The translations under genes and the position numbers were made by a program. 64,000 bases of DNA from assembly GCF_024496085.1 (NCBI RefSeq), contig NZ_CP101751.1, forward strand, positions 868,001-932,000, in the 5' to 3' direction. The notes under the pieces were generated by a model. That model was given only the letters and a program-made list of their open reading frames with translations, did not search any database and had not been told where the DNA came from. Origin of the DNA: Flavobacterium cerinum. Lineage in GTDB: Bacteria > Bacteroidota > Bacteroidia > Flavobacteriales > Flavobacteriaceae. Positions 35,968 to 45,597 of this stretch are shown piece by piece (the stretch's first letter is position 1; every line of letters begins with the position of its first letter).

Positions 35968-36934
35968 GACTTAAAGAGGTTGTAATATGATAAATGGCGT
36001 CACCCTGATATACAATCGGTGATTCGTTTACATTAATGATATAGCCGGAATTCGGCGCTTTTAATTTGTGTTCGACTTTTCCGTACGGATCGGAAACTAC
36101 CGCAAGAATATCGCCTTTTTCGACATAACTGCCAATAGTAGTGTGGCCGTGAAATAAACCCGAAAACTTCGCCCGTATCCAGGTTGATTTTTCAATATAA
36201 ATGCTTTTGTTTTCCGGAATATTGGTTTTTTTTCTGTCATTTAGCATATGGAAATGTTCCAGTAATCGCTTGGCTCCTTCAACACCCTGATCGGTTATCG
36301 AATTGTTGATATCATTGGATTTACCACCTTCAAAAAGTAACATCTTAACCCCTAGTTTATGGCAGGCACTTCGGAACGAACCGCTGATGTTTTTTGAGAA
36401 CAGGGTAAACGGCGCGTGGAAAACATCGGCCAGATCCTTTAGCTCGGTATTGTCCGGAATGATTCGGATCTGAGCAGCATTGAAACGACTGGCGCCTCCG
36501 GCATGAAAATCAACCGCATAATCCACATGAGGAATGATTTCTTTTAACAGGTAATACGCAAACCGACTGGCAAGGGAACCGTTTCGGCTTCCCGGAAAAA
36601 CCCGATTCAGATCGCGGCCGTCCGGAAATTCGCGGGTCTTATTAACGAATCCGAAAATATTGATAATCGGAATGCAAATAATTGTCCCGATTTTAGGCTT
36701 GTTTATTTTCTGAACGATCAGTTGTCGTACGATTTCGGTTCCGTTAATTTCATCGCCGTGTAATCCGGCAGTAAATAAAACTGTAGGTCCGGCTACTTTG
36801 GAACGCTCTACAATAATGGGAATCTTTAATTTAGTCATCGTGTGGAGTTTGGCAATTTCCATGTTGATAGTTTTGCTCTCACCCGGTAAAATAGTCTCTT
36901 TTAGTATAGTGATGCCTTTGTGCTGATAACTCAT
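35957..36934 (-). CDS. Succinylglutamate desuccinylase/aspartoacylase-family zinc hydrolase
   Basis: M14-related zinc carboxypeptidase-like protein of 325 aa. Zinc ligands are expected in GLHGDEINGTE (H and E, about residues 57-65) and in DFHAGG (about 140-145), with the catalytic glutamate further downstream (LLFEGGKS). The C-terminal 90 residues have a lipoyl/biotin-like beta-hammerhead (KHKLKAPNSGYIINV). Family members deacylate N-acyl amino acids or cleave peptides; the substrate is unknown. Upstream gene of the unit with the 5-FCL gene. Confidence 0.91.
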   Translation of the reverse strand: MSYQHKGITILKETILPGESKTINMEIAKLHTMTKLKIPIIVERSKVAGPTVLFTAGLHGDEINGTEIVRQLIVQKINKPKIGTIICIPIINIFGFVNKTREFPDGRDLNRVFPGSRNGSLASRFAYYLLKEIIPHVDYAVDFHAGGASRFNAAQIRIIPDNTELKDLADVFHAPFTLFSKNISGSFRSACHKLGVKMLLFEGGKSNDINNSITDQGVEGAKRLLEHFHMLNDRKKTNIPENKSIYIEKSTWIRAKFSGLFHGHTTIGSYVEKGDILAVVSDPYGKVEHKLKAPNSGYIINVNESPIVYQGDAIYHITTSLSHDQ

Positions 36935-37020
36935 AAGTGTATTAAAAAGATAAAAGTAGCTATTTATCGCGTATGCTGCTAAGTTGTAACACGTTTTTCG
37001 TTTATCAGAAATGTTATTTG

Positions 37021-37028
37021 TAAATTTG
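37021..37028 (+). promoter_or_regulatory. Candidate uvrC -7 element (TAAATTTG)
   Basis: TAAATTTG lies 30 nt before the uvrC ATG. A second overlapping box (ATTTG at 37016-37020) precedes it. Confidence 0.48.
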
Positions 37029-37057
37029 AAGTCAATTCCGAAAACTAGCAGACCACA

Positions 37058-38863
37058 ATGAGTATTCCTTCTTTAGAGCTTCAGATACAAACGTTGCCCG
37101 ATAGTCCGGGCGTGTACCAATATTATGACAAAGACGGGAAAATTCTATATGTTGGAAAAGCGAAAAACCTAAAAAAAAGAGTCGCTTCCTATTTTAATAA
37201 AGTGCATGATACGGCCAAGACAAATGTTCTGGTGAAAAAAATCGTATCGATCAAGCATATCGTAGTGCCAACTGAAACGGATGCGCTTTTACTGGAAAAT
37301 AATTTGATTAAAAAATTACAACCACGGTATAACGTTCTCTTAAAAGACGATAAAACCTATCCGTGGATTTGTATTAAAAAAGAACCGTTTTCGCGAATAT
37401 TTCCAACCCGTAATATGATAAAGGACGGATCGGAATACTTTGGTCCGTATACGAGTTTTAAAACGGTAAATACGTTGTTGGAGCTGATCAAAGAATTATA
37501 TCCGTTGCGAACCTGTAATTACGATTTGAGTAAAGCGAATATTGACAGTGGAAAATATAAGGTTTGCCTTGAATATCATATCGGAAATTGCAAAGGACCT
37601 TGTGAAGGATATGAAAGTCTGGAAAATTATCAAAGACAGGTCGATGCAATCCGCGAAATCCTGAAAGGGAATTTTAAAGAGAGTTTAAAAGACTTCAAAA
37701 AACACATGACGGCATTGGCTATGGAAATGAAGTTTGAAGAAGCGCAAAAAATAAAAGACAAAATAGAAGTATTGGAGAATTACCAGGCGAAGTCAACCAT
37801 TTTAAATCCGAAGATTTCCAATATCGATGTCTTTTCTATCGTATCCGATGAAAGTATGGCGTATGTCAACTTTTTACAGATTTCGCACGGAGCAATTATT
37901 CGCTCACATACAATGGAACTGAAAAAGAAGTTGGAAGAAACCGATCAGGAACTTTTGGAACTGGCAATTGTGGAATTACGGGAACGTTTCCGACTCAATT
38001 CAAAAGAAATTATCGTACCGTTTGAAATGGATTTCGGTGATGCTTTAAGGGTAACTGTTCCGAAATTGGGCGATAAAAAACAGATTCTGGATTTGTCGGA
38101 ACGCAATGCAAAATATTACCGACTTGATCAGTTAAAGCAAATCAAGATCGTGGATCCGGACCGACATACCAATCGGATTATGGCACAAATGCAAAAAGAC
38201 CTGCGTTTGTCGGTTGAGCCGCGTCATATCGAATGTTTTGATAACTCGAATATTCAGGGAACCAATCCGGTTTCCGCCTGTGTTGTTTTTAAAGACGGAA
38301 AACCAAGTAAAAAAGATTATCGCCATTTTAATATTAAAACGGTTGAAGGACCTAATGATTTTGCTTCAATGGAAGAAGTGGTATATCGCCGTTATAAACG
38401 ATTACTCGATGAAAATCAGCCGTTACCACAATTGATAATCATTGATGGTGGGAAAGGACAGTTGTCTTCCGCATTAAAAAGTCTGGAGGAATTAGGATTA
38501 CGGGGAAAAATAGCAATCATCGGTATTGCTAAAAGATTGGAGGAAATCTACTATCCGGGCGATTCGGTGCCGATGTATCTCGATAAAAAATCAGAAACCC
38601 TTAAAACGATCCAACATTTAAGGAATGAAGCACACCGTTTCGGAATTACCTTTCACCGTGATAAAAGAAGTAAAAATGCCTTGCAGACTTCTATAGAATC
38701 CATTCCGGGGATTGGTGAAAAAACCATGATTACGTTGTTAACACATTTTAAATCGGTAAAAAGACTGGCTCAGGCATCAGAAAAAGAAATTTCTGATGTG
38801 GTTGGGCTTTCAAAAGCCAAAAAAATTACCGAATTTTACAAGGCAACCAATTCTTCCGAGTGA
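37058..38863 (+). CDS. uvrC: Excinuclease ABC subunit C
   Basis: UvrC, 601 aa, makes both incisions in nucleotide excision repair. An N-terminal GIY-YIG nuclease (PGVYQYYDKDGKILYVGKAK, about residues 17-36), a UVR motif (about 200-235), the RNase H-like nuclease region (HIECFDNSNIQG and LIIIDGGKGQL) and C-terminal helix-hairpin-helix repeats (SIPGIGEKTMITLL) are all present. The stop is 1 nt before the next gene's ATG at 38865, so the two may be co-translated. Confidence 0.97.
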   Translation: MSIPSLELQIQTLPDSPGVYQYYDKDGKILYVGKAKNLKKRVASYFNKVHDTAKTNVLVKKIVSIKHIVVPTETDALLLENNLIKKLQPRYNVLLKDDKTYPWICIKKEPFSRIFPTRNMIKDGSEYFGPYTSFKTVNTLLELIKELYPLRTCNYDLSKANIDSGKYKVCLEYHIGNCKGPCEGYESLENYQRQVDAIREILKGNFKESLKDFKKHMTALAMEMKFEEAQKIKDKIEVLENYQAKSTILNPKISNIDVFSIVSDESMAYVNFLQISHGAIIRSHTMELKKKLEETDQELLELAIVELRERFRLNSKEIIVPFEMDFGDALRVTVPKLGDKKQILDLSERNAKYYRLDQLKQIKIVDPDRHTNRIMAQMQKDLRLSVEPRHIECFDNSNIQGTNPVSACVVFKDGKPSKKDYRHFNIKTVEGPNDFASMEEVVYRRYKRLLDENQPLPQLIIIDGGKGQLSSALKSLEELGLRGKIAIIGIAKRLEEIYYPGDSVPMYLDKKSETLKTIQHLRNEAHRFGITFHRDKRSKNALQTSIESIPGIGEKTMITLLTHFKSVKRLAQASEKEISDVVGLSKAKKITEFYKATNSSE

Positions 38864-38864
38864 T

Positions 38865-41066
38865 ATGAAAAAAATACTACTACTCTTGCTAAGCTTGTGT
38901 TTTATACAGGGGATGCATTCGCAGAATAAAAGACCTAAAGTCGGTGTAGTGTTGAGTGGTGGCGGAGCAAAAGGATTGGCTCATATAGGAGTATTAAAGG
39001 TTTTGGAAGAAGCCGGTGTACAGGTCGATTATATCGGAGGAACCAGTATGGGAGCGATTATCGGCGGATTGTATGCCTCGGGTTATTCGGCCCGGCAATT
39101 GGATTCGATCTTCCGTGAAGTCGATTCAGATGCTTTACTTCAGGATTATATTCCGCGTACGTCTAAAAGCTTTTTTGAAAAACGAAATGACGAAGTATAT
39201 GCTTTATCACTTCCGTTTAATAAATTTAAAATCGGTGTTCCTACCGCGCTTTCCAAAGGGTTATATAACTACAATCTGTTAAGCCGTCTGACCAATCATG
39301 TACGGCATATTCGTGATTTTAATGATTTACCGATTCCTTTTGTTTGTATCGCAACCGATATTGAAACCGGTGAGAAAATAGTATTGCGAAAAGGGATTCT
39401 TCCGCAGGCGATATTAGCGAGTGGTGCTTTTCCGTCTTTGTATTCTCCCGTAGAAATCGATAACCGAATTCTGATTGATGGTGGTGTTGTAGATAATTAT
39501 CCGATTGAAGAAATCAAAAAGATGGGTGCGGATATTATCATCGGAGTGGATGTGCAGGATGGATTGAAAGATCGAAGTAATATCGGAGGTGCGACAGGAG
39601 TGTTGCTACAAATCACGAATTTTTCGATGATCGGACAAATGGAAGCCAAAAAGAAAGCAACCGATATCTATATCAAACCCAATATTCACGGTTATTCGGT
39701 GATTTCGTTCGATCAGGGAGGTGAAATTATAAAAAAAGGGGAAGAAGCGGCTTTTTCGGTTTACGAAGAATTGGCAAAATTGGGCGAAATAGCCAGTAAA
39801 TCAGTTTTGTTTGAACCAAGAAGATTAACAGATACGTTGCAGATTTCCCGTATTGAAATCAACGGACTTGAAGGATATACCCGGGCTTATGTTCTGGGGA
39901 AACTACGGTTTCATCAGAATTCTAAAATAACAAATGCAGTTTTGGATAAAGGAATTAATAATCTGAATGCCACGCAGAACTTTAGCTCGATTTCGTATTA
40001 TTTTGAAGAAGCGGAAAAAGGAGATAATCTGGTTTTAAATCTAAAAGAAAACCCGGTTAATCGCTATTTGAAATTCGGATTGCATTATGATGAGCTGTAT
40101 AAAAGTGCCGTACTACTTAATGCTACTCAGAAAAAATTTCTGCTGAAAAATGACGTGGTATCATTGGATGTGATGCTGGGTGATAATTTCCGATATAACC
40201 TGAATTATTACATCGATAACGGTTTTTACTGGAGTTTCGGATTTAATTCCCGATACAATCATTTTAATAAAAATGTAGCAACTGATTTTAGTGAAGGGGT
40301 AATATTGAATAACCTCGGACTAAAGTCTATTAATGTCGATTTTTCGGACTTCACCAATCAAATTTATCTGCAAACCGTTTTTGCGCAAAAATTCCTGATC
40401 GGAGCCGGATTCGAACACAAACACTTAAAAATTAAATCGTCAACGCTCGAAAATGTTGGCGGACTTATCAGTAGTGATGATTATTTTTCGGTTTTCGGAA
40501 ATCTGAAGTATGATTCATTTGATCAAAAATATTTTCCCAAAAGAGGATGGTATTTTGCCGGTGATTTTCATACAACGCTTTATACCAAGAACGGAGCAGA
40601 TCATTTAAGTCAGTTTTCTATCGCTAAAGCGGATGCCGGTATTGTAAAAACATTTTATAAAACAATTTCATTGAAATTACAGTCGGAAGCCGGATTTACA
40701 ATCGGACGGGAAGGCGTGCCGTATTTTAACTTTGTTCTCGGAGGTTACGGCTATCAGATGATTAATAACTTCCGCCATTTCTATGGGTATGACTTTCTAA
40801 GTATTGCAGGTGATAGTTATGTCAAAGGAAGTGCAACATTGGATTATGAATTTTATAAAAAACACCATATTAACTTCACGGCAAATTATGCCAACGTCGG
40901 ACAAAAGATTTTTAATACTACCGACTGGTTTTTAAATGCTAATTATTCCGGGTACGCTTTGGGTTACGGTTTTGAAACATTAATCGGTCCGATAGAAATA
41001 AAATACAGTTGGTCACCGGAAACGAAAGACGGACATACCTGGTTTAGCGTAGGTTTTTGGTTTTAA
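38865..41066 (+). CDS. Patatin-like phospholipase fused to POTRA and outer-membrane barrel (PlpD-like)
   Basis: Exported protein of 733 aa. I start at ATG 38865, which gives the signal peptide MKKILLLLLSLCFIQGMHSQ; a longer reading would enter uvrC. Residues 24-300 form a patatin phospholipase: oxyanion loop SGGGAKG (31-37), nucleophile S61 in GTSMG, and D205-G-G. Residues about 340-410 look like a POTRA domain, and about 420-733 a 16-strand barrel of the BamA/Omp85 type ending in WFSVGFWF. The same layout occurs in Pseudomonas PlpD (type Vd secretion). The passenger may stay attached or be released. Confidence 0.9.
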   Translation: MKKILLLLLSLCFIQGMHSQNKRPKVGVVLSGGGAKGLAHIGVLKVLEEAGVQVDYIGGTSMGAIIGGLYASGYSARQLDSIFREVDSDALLQDYIPRTSKSFFEKRNDEVYALSLPFNKFKIGVPTALSKGLYNYNLLSRLTNHVRHIRDFNDLPIPFVCIATDIETGEKIVLRKGILPQAILASGAFPSLYSPVEIDNRILIDGGVVDNYPIEEIKKMGADIIIGVDVQDGLKDRSNIGGATGVLLQITNFSMIGQMEAKKKATDIYIKPNIHGYSVISFDQGGEIIKKGEEAAFSVYEELAKLGEIASKSVLFEPRRLTDTLQISRIEINGLEGYTRAYVLGKLRFHQNSKITNAVLDKGINNLNATQNFSSISYYFEEAEKGDNLVLNLKENPVNRYLKFGLHYDELYKSAVLLNATQKKFLLKNDVVSLDVMLGDNFRYNLNYYIDNGFYWSFGFNSRYNHFNKNVATDFSEGVILNNLGLKSINVDFSDFTNQIYLQTVFAQKFLIGAGFEHKHLKIKSSTLENVGGLISSDDYFSVFGNLKYDSFDQKYFPKRGWYFAGDFHTTLYTKNGADHLSQFSIAKADAGIVKTFYKTISLKLQSEAGFTIGREGVPYFNFVLGGYGYQMINNFRHFYGYDFLSIAGDSYVKGSATLDYEFYKKHHINFTANYANVGQKIFNTTDWFLNANYSGYALGYGFETLIGPIEIKYSWSPETKDGHTWFSVGFWF

Positions 41067-41142
41067 TCTTACAGAAAACGTTTAAAATGAGCCTTTTTTT
41101 GGATTAAAGTGTATTTTATATGTGAATGTTTTTAAAAAATTA

Positions 41143-41150
41143 TATTTTTG
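41143..41150 (+). promoter_or_regulatory. Candidate permease -7 element (TATTTTTG)
   Basis: TATTTTTG lies 30 nt before the permease ATG and contains the TTG (41148) that a longer reading would use as start. Confidence 0.45.
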
Positions 41151-41180
41151 GAAACTAAAAAAAACCGAAAAACTATATTT

Positions 41181-42818
41181 ATGTCAATTTGGAAGCGTAA
41201 ACCGCTGGGGCAACTAATCGAAGAAGCCTCGGAATCAGAGAAAGGATTAAAGAAAACATTAACAGCACCGGGACTAACGGCATTGGGAGTTGGAGCGATT
41301 ATTGGAGCGGGATTGTTTTCGATAACAGGTTTAGCTGCGGCAACAAATGCAGGTCCGGCGATCACTATCTCCTTTGTCGTGGCAGCCATAGGTTGTCTTT
41401 TTGCAGGTTTGTGCTATGCTGAGTTTTCATCGATGATCCCGGTAGCAGGTAGTGCTTATACGTACTCGTTTGCTACTATGGGTGAGTTTATTGCCTGGAT
41501 TATCGGTTGGGACTTAGTATTGGAATATGCCGTAGGTGCGGCCACCGTTTCCATTAGCTGGTCGCGATATCTCACCAAGTTTTTAGATGGCTATGGGATA
41601 CATCTTAGCGAACAGCTTACACATTCTCCGTTTGAAGGCGGTATAATTAATGTACCGGCGGTATTAATCGTAATGGTAATGTCATTAGTGTTGATGCGGG
41701 GAACGAAAGAATCGGCTTTTGTAAACGGTATTATCGTGTTGTTAAAAGTGACTGTAGTTTTGGTATTCATCGCATTAGGATGGCAATATATCCGTCCGGA
41801 AAATTATACACCGTATATTCCTGAAAACACAGGTACTTTCGGAGAGTTCGGATTTACCGGAATTATTCGTGCAGCCGCTATCGTATTCTTCGCTTATATT
41901 GGTTTCGATGCGGTTTCTACAGCAGCTCAGGAAGCTAAAAATCCGAAAAGAGATATGCCAATCGGTATTTTATTATCGTTAGTTATTTGTACTGTATTAT
42001 ATATTCTTTTTGCCCATGTAATGACAGGAGTAGTGAATTACTCTGCGTTTGCAGGTGCCGATGGTATTGCGCCGGTAGCTATTGCAATCGATCATATGGG
42101 AACAGCAGATGCTTCCGGTATGATAACGCCGGCGTTTCCATGGTTAAACAAAGCGATTATATTAGCGATTCTTGCAGGTTATGCTTCGGTAATTTTAGTA
42201 ATGTTAATGGGACAAAGTCGTGTATTCTTCTCGATGAGTAAAGATGGTTTAATGCCGAAAGTATTCTCAGAAGTGCATCCTAAATACAGAACTCCGGCTA
42301 AAAACAACATGTTGTTTATGTTAATCGTGAGTTTATTCGCTGCCTTTGTACCGGCACGAGTGGTTGGAGAAATGACCAGTATCGGAACTTTATTCGCCTT
42401 TATCCTGGTTTGTTTGGGTGTTATTGTAATGCGTAAAACAATGCCGGATGCACCAAGAGCTTTTAAAACGCCATTAGTGCCATTGGTTCCGGTTTTAGGA
42501 GTTTTAGTGTGTTTGTTTATGATGGTTTTCCTTCCGTTAGATACCTGGATTCGTTTAATCGTTTGGATGATGATCGGATTTGATTTGTATATCTTCTACG
42601 GAATGAAACACAGTATTCTGAATAACGGTACTTTCGATGCTAAAAGTTATAAGGTAGTAAGTCTTTCGGGACTTGCAATGGTGGTGGCATTAGCTATTGT
42701 AGCAGTTGTACATCATTCGAACCCTGAAGTAGACGATACGTTTATTTATTACTTCTCGCTGGCGTTTGCTGCAATTCATGCGGTAGTCTATGCGATCAGT
42801 TATAAAAAAAACAAATAA
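41181..42818 (+). CDS. APC-superfamily amino-acid permease
   Basis: Amino-acid/polyamine/organocation transporter of 545 aa, with about 12 to 14 membrane helices. Start at ATG 41181. The GAIIGAGLFSITG loop in helix 1, the helix-3 region with GWDLVLEYAVG, and FFAYIGFDAVSTAAQEAKNPKRDMP before the central helices place it in the cationic/YfnA-type CAT group. It is followed by the tyrosine-degradation genes hmgA and hppD, with a terminator between. A role in aromatic amino-acid uptake is possible by context only. Confidence 0.93.
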   Translation: MSIWKRKPLGQLIEEASESEKGLKKTLTAPGLTALGVGAIIGAGLFSITGLAAATNAGPAITISFVVAAIGCLFAGLCYAEFSSMIPVAGSAYTYSFATMGEFIAWIIGWDLVLEYAVGAATVSISWSRYLTKFLDGYGIHLSEQLTHSPFEGGIINVPAVLIVMVMSLVLMRGTKESAFVNGIIVLLKVTVVLVFIALGWQYIRPENYTPYIPENTGTFGEFGFTGIIRAAAIVFFAYIGFDAVSTAAQEAKNPKRDMPIGILLSLVICTVLYILFAHVMTGVVNYSAFAGADGIAPVAIAIDHMGTADASGMITPAFPWLNKAIILAILAGYASVILVMLMGQSRVFFSMSKDGLMPKVFSEVHPKYRTPAKNNMLFMLIVSLFAAFVPARVVGEMTSIGTLFAFILVCLGVIVMRKTMPDAPRAFKTPLVPLVPVLGVLVCLFMMVFLPLDTWIRLIVWMMIGFDLYIFYGMKHSILNNGTFDAKSYKVVSLSGLAMVVALAIVAVVHHSNPEVDDTFIYYFSLAFAAIHAVVYAISYKKNK

Positions 42819-42832
42819 GAAAAAAATAGTTT

Positions 42833-42876
42833 AAAATTCCCAAAAAAAGGCAACTTGTCATTTTTTTGGGAATTTT
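42833..42876 (+). terminator. Terminator after the permease
   Basis: Perfect 16-bp stem (AAAATTCCCAAAAAAA and its complement) with a 12-nt loop, 14 nt after the permease stop. Confidence 0.8.
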
Positions 42877-42912
42877 TATTTTAAACAAATGTGATAAAAT
42901 CCCGATATTTGT

Positions 42913-42984
42913 ATGATTATGAGTTTACATTGGGAAGGCTTGTTAGGACTGCTAAAATACCTCATTAAGAGAAATCCGGAATGA
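42913..42984 (+). CDS. Possible 23-aa leader ORF upstream of hmgA
   Basis: Short ORF (MIMSLHWEGLLGLLKYLIKRN..., 23 aa) ending 81 nt before hmgA. Its end overlaps a hairpin: AATACCTCATT (42957-42967) can pair with AATGAGGGTATT (42980-42991), with one bulged base. The arrangement of a short ORF ending in a hairpin resembles an attenuator, but the peptide has only one Tyr and no Phe cluster, and no T run follows. I see no further support, so confidence is low. Confidence 0.2.
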   Translation: MIMSLHWEGLLGLLKYLIKRNPE

Positions 42985-43065
42985 GGGTATTGTTTATGTT
43001 AAAATATTTCAACAGCACGGTGTATCATCCGGGTTGCACATTTTAAATTTTTAAAATTAAGAACT

Positions 43066-44226
43066 ATGCCATTTTACCATAAATTAGGACAGATTCCACC
43101 AAAAAGACATACCATTTTTCGTAAACCAAACGGCGATTTGTATTACGAACAACTTTTTGGTACCATTGGATTTGACGGAATGTCAACCAATATGTATCAT
43201 GAACATCGTCCGACGCAAGTAAAGGAAATCCGTAAACAGTATAGTGTTGCGCCTAAAATTGCTAAAGGAAACAATATTCAGTCGTACCGGTTAAGAGGAT
43301 TTCAGGTTACACCTGAAAACGATTATCTGGAAAGCCGAAAAGCAGTGCTGACAAATAGTGACTGTACTATTATTCTGGCGGCGCCAAAAGAATCTACCCG
43401 TGATTATTTTTACAAGAATACCGATGCCGATGAAATGATCTTTATCCACAGAGGTACAGGTAAACTAAGAACAATGTTAGGAAATCTGGATTTTAAATAC
43501 GGAGATTACCTGATTGTGCCACGTGGAATGATCTACAAAATCGATTTTGATACCGATGATAACCGTTTGTTTATCGTAGAATCCAGAAGACCTATTTATA
43601 CACCGAAACGATACCGTAACTGGTTTGGTCAGCTTTTAGAACATTCTCCGTTCTGTGAGCGTGATATCCGTCGTCCGGAAGAATTGGAAACCTATAATGA
43701 AAAAGGAGATTTCGTAATTAAAGTAAAGAAGAAAGACGAAATTTTCGAAATGGTATATGCAACCCATCCATTTGATGTGGTTGGTTATGATGGATTTAAT
43801 TATCCTTATGCGTTGTCGATTCATGATTTTGAACCGATAACAGGACGTATTCACCAACCGCCACCGGTACACCAAACTTTCGAAACGGATGCTTTTGTGG
43901 TTTGCTCGTTTGTGCCAAGACTATATGATTATCACCCGCAAGCCATTCCGGCGCCATACAATCACAGTAATATCGATAGCGATGAAGTACTGTACTATGT
44001 GGACGGTGATTTTATGAGTCGAAACGATATTGAAGCGGGACACATCTCATTACACCCGGCTGGTATTCCGCATGGACCGCACCCGGGAGCTGTTGAAAGA
44101 AGTATCGGCAAAACGGAAACACAGGAATTAGCCGTAATGGTAGATACCTTTAAACCGTTAATGCTTACCGAAGAGGCTATGAAAATTGCCGATGAGAAAT
44201 ACTACCAATCCTGGTTGGAGCATTAA
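43066..44226 (+). CDS. hmgA: Homogentisate 1,2-dioxygenase
   Basis: Cupin-type Fe(II) dioxygenase of 386 aa that opens the ring of homogentisate to maleylacetoacetate in tyrosine degradation. Cupin strands with predicted iron ligands are seen in the central and C-terminal halves (GRIHQPPPVHQTFE, NHSNIDSDEVLYYVDGDF, HISLHPAGIPHGPHPGA). The shorter length compared with about 440 aa in proteobacterial HmgA is usual for Bacteroidota. The gene directly before hppD strengthens the assignment. No maleylacetoacetate isomerase or fumarylacetoacetase is seen here. Confidence 0.92.
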   Translation: MPFYHKLGQIPPKRHTIFRKPNGDLYYEQLFGTIGFDGMSTNMYHEHRPTQVKEIRKQYSVAPKIAKGNNIQSYRLRGFQVTPENDYLESRKAVLTNSDCTIILAAPKESTRDYFYKNTDADEMIFIHRGTGKLRTMLGNLDFKYGDYLIVPRGMIYKIDFDTDDNRLFIVESRRPIYTPKRYRNWFGQLLEHSPFCERDIRRPEELETYNEKGDFVIKVKKKDEIFEMVYATHPFDVVGYDGFNYPYALSIHDFEPITGRIHQPPPVHQTFETDAFVVCSFVPRLYDYHPQAIPAPYNHSNIDSDEVLYYVDGDFMSRNDIEAGHISLHPAGIPHGPHPGAVERSIGKTETQELAVMVDTFKPLMLTEEAMKIADEKYYQSWLEH

Positions 44227-44266
44227 TATTATTTAAAAACAAACAAACATTAATAAACACGACGCA

Positions 44267-44290
44267 GATTCATTCGCATTGAAATGAATC
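44267..44290 (+). other. Intercistronic hairpin between hmgA and hppD
   Basis: GATTCATT pairs with AATGAATC around an 8-nt loop, with no T run, in the 86-nt hmgA-hppD gap. It might affect mRNA processing or relative expression; it could also be chance. Confidence 0.3.
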
Positions 44291-44312
44291 CGCTGAATAA
44301 AATAATAATACC

Positions 44313-45473
44313 ATGAGTAAAGAAGTTAAATCGGTTGAATACGGATTAGAAAAAATATTTGAAGGAGCGCAGGATTTTCTTCCGCTATTAGGAACAGATT
44401 ATGTTGAATTTTATGTAGGAAACGCAAAACAAGCGGCGCATTACTATAAAACAGCATTCGGTTATCAGTCATTAGCATATGCCGGATTGGAAACAGGAGT
44501 AAGAGACAGAGCGTCATATGTGTTAAAGCAAGATAAGATTCGTTTAGTGTTAACAACGCCTCTAAATGCTGATTCGCCAATTAATGAGCACATCGTAAAA
44601 CACGGAGATGGTGTTAAGGTTGTTGCTTTATGGGTTGAGGATGCTACGAAATCGTTTGAAGAAACAACAAAAAGAGGAGCCCGTCCGTTTATGGAGCCAA
44701 CAGTTGAAAAAGATGAGTTTGGTGAAGTAGTGCGTTCCGGGATTTACACTTATGGGGAAACCGTACACATTTTTGTGGAACGTAAAAACTATAACGGTGT
44801 ATTCTTGCCAGGTTATAAAGAATGGAAATCGGATTATAACCCGGAATCGGTTGGCTTAAAATACATTGATCACATGGTTGGAAATGTGGGATGGAATGAA
44901 ATGAATACGTGGGTAAAATGGTACGAAGATGTAATGGGATTTGTAAACTTCCTTTCATTCGACGACAAACAGATCCATACCGAATATTCAGCTTTGATGA
45001 GTAAGGTAATGTCTAACGGTAACGGACGTATCAAATTCCCGATTAACGAGCCGGCTGAAGGAGCAAAACGTTCTCAGATCGAAGAATATTTAGATTTTTA
45101 TAACGGACCGGGAGTGCAGCACATCGCAATCGCAACCGACGATATCATTTCTACGGTTTCTCAGTTAAAAGCAAGAGGAGTGGAATTTTTATCAGCTCCG
45201 CCAAAAGCCTATTATGAAGCTATTCCGGAAAGATTAGGTGAGCATATGGCAATGATGAAAGAAGATATTGCTGAATTAGAAAAGCTGGCGATCATGATCG
45301 ATGCGGATGAAGAAGGATACTTATTGCAGATTTTTACGAAGCCTGTTGAAGACAGACCAACGTTGTTTTATGAAATTATCCAACGTATGGGAGCTCGCGG
45401 ATTCGGTGCAGGTAACTTCAAAGCGTTATTTGAATCGATTGAAAGAGAGCAGGAATTGAGAGGAACTTTGTAA
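44313..45473 (+). CDS. hppD: 4-hydroxyphenylpyruvate dioxygenase
   Basis: Fe(II) enzyme of the VOC superfamily, 386 aa, that turns 4-hydroxyphenylpyruvate into homogentisate, the substrate of the upstream HmgA. Two VOC domains are visible. The iron ligands fit H in YIDHMVGN, H in GVQHIAIATDD, and E in FYEIIQRMG. The gap to hmgA is 86 nt with no terminator, so the pair is probably one operon. Confidence 0.95.
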   Translation: MSKEVKSVEYGLEKIFEGAQDFLPLLGTDYVEFYVGNAKQAAHYYKTAFGYQSLAYAGLETGVRDRASYVLKQDKIRLVLTTPLNADSPINEHIVKHGDGVKVVALWVEDATKSFEETTKRGARPFMEPTVEKDEFGEVVRSGIYTYGETVHIFVERKNYNGVFLPGYKEWKSDYNPESVGLKYIDHMVGNVGWNEMNTWVKWYEDVMGFVNFLSFDDKQIHTEYSALMSKVMSNGNGRIKFPINEPAEGAKRSQIEEYLDFYNGPGVQHIAIATDDIISTVSQLKARGVEFLSAPPKAYYEAIPERLGEHMAMMKEDIAELEKLAIMIDADEEGYLLQIFTKPVEDRPTLFYEIIQRMGARGFGAGNFKALFESIEREQELRGTL

Positions 45474-45558
45474 AAAGTTCGATTTAATGATAATGTTTCA
45501 AAAATAAGGCTTGAAAAGACCTGTTTTTTGCTAATATTGTGTTAAAGTTGAAATTTCG

Positions 45559-45591
45559 TTTGTAAATCAATAAAAAAACTAGCTACATTTG
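45559..45591 (+). promoter_or_regulatory. Promoter of the candidate small RNA (TTTG-21-TACATTTG)
   Basis: TTTG (45559-45562), 21 nt, then TACATTTG (45584-45591), followed by a GC start-site context. It is one of the best consensus matches in the window and stands in front of no protein gene. Confidence 0.65.
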
Positions 45592-45597
45592 CACTCG

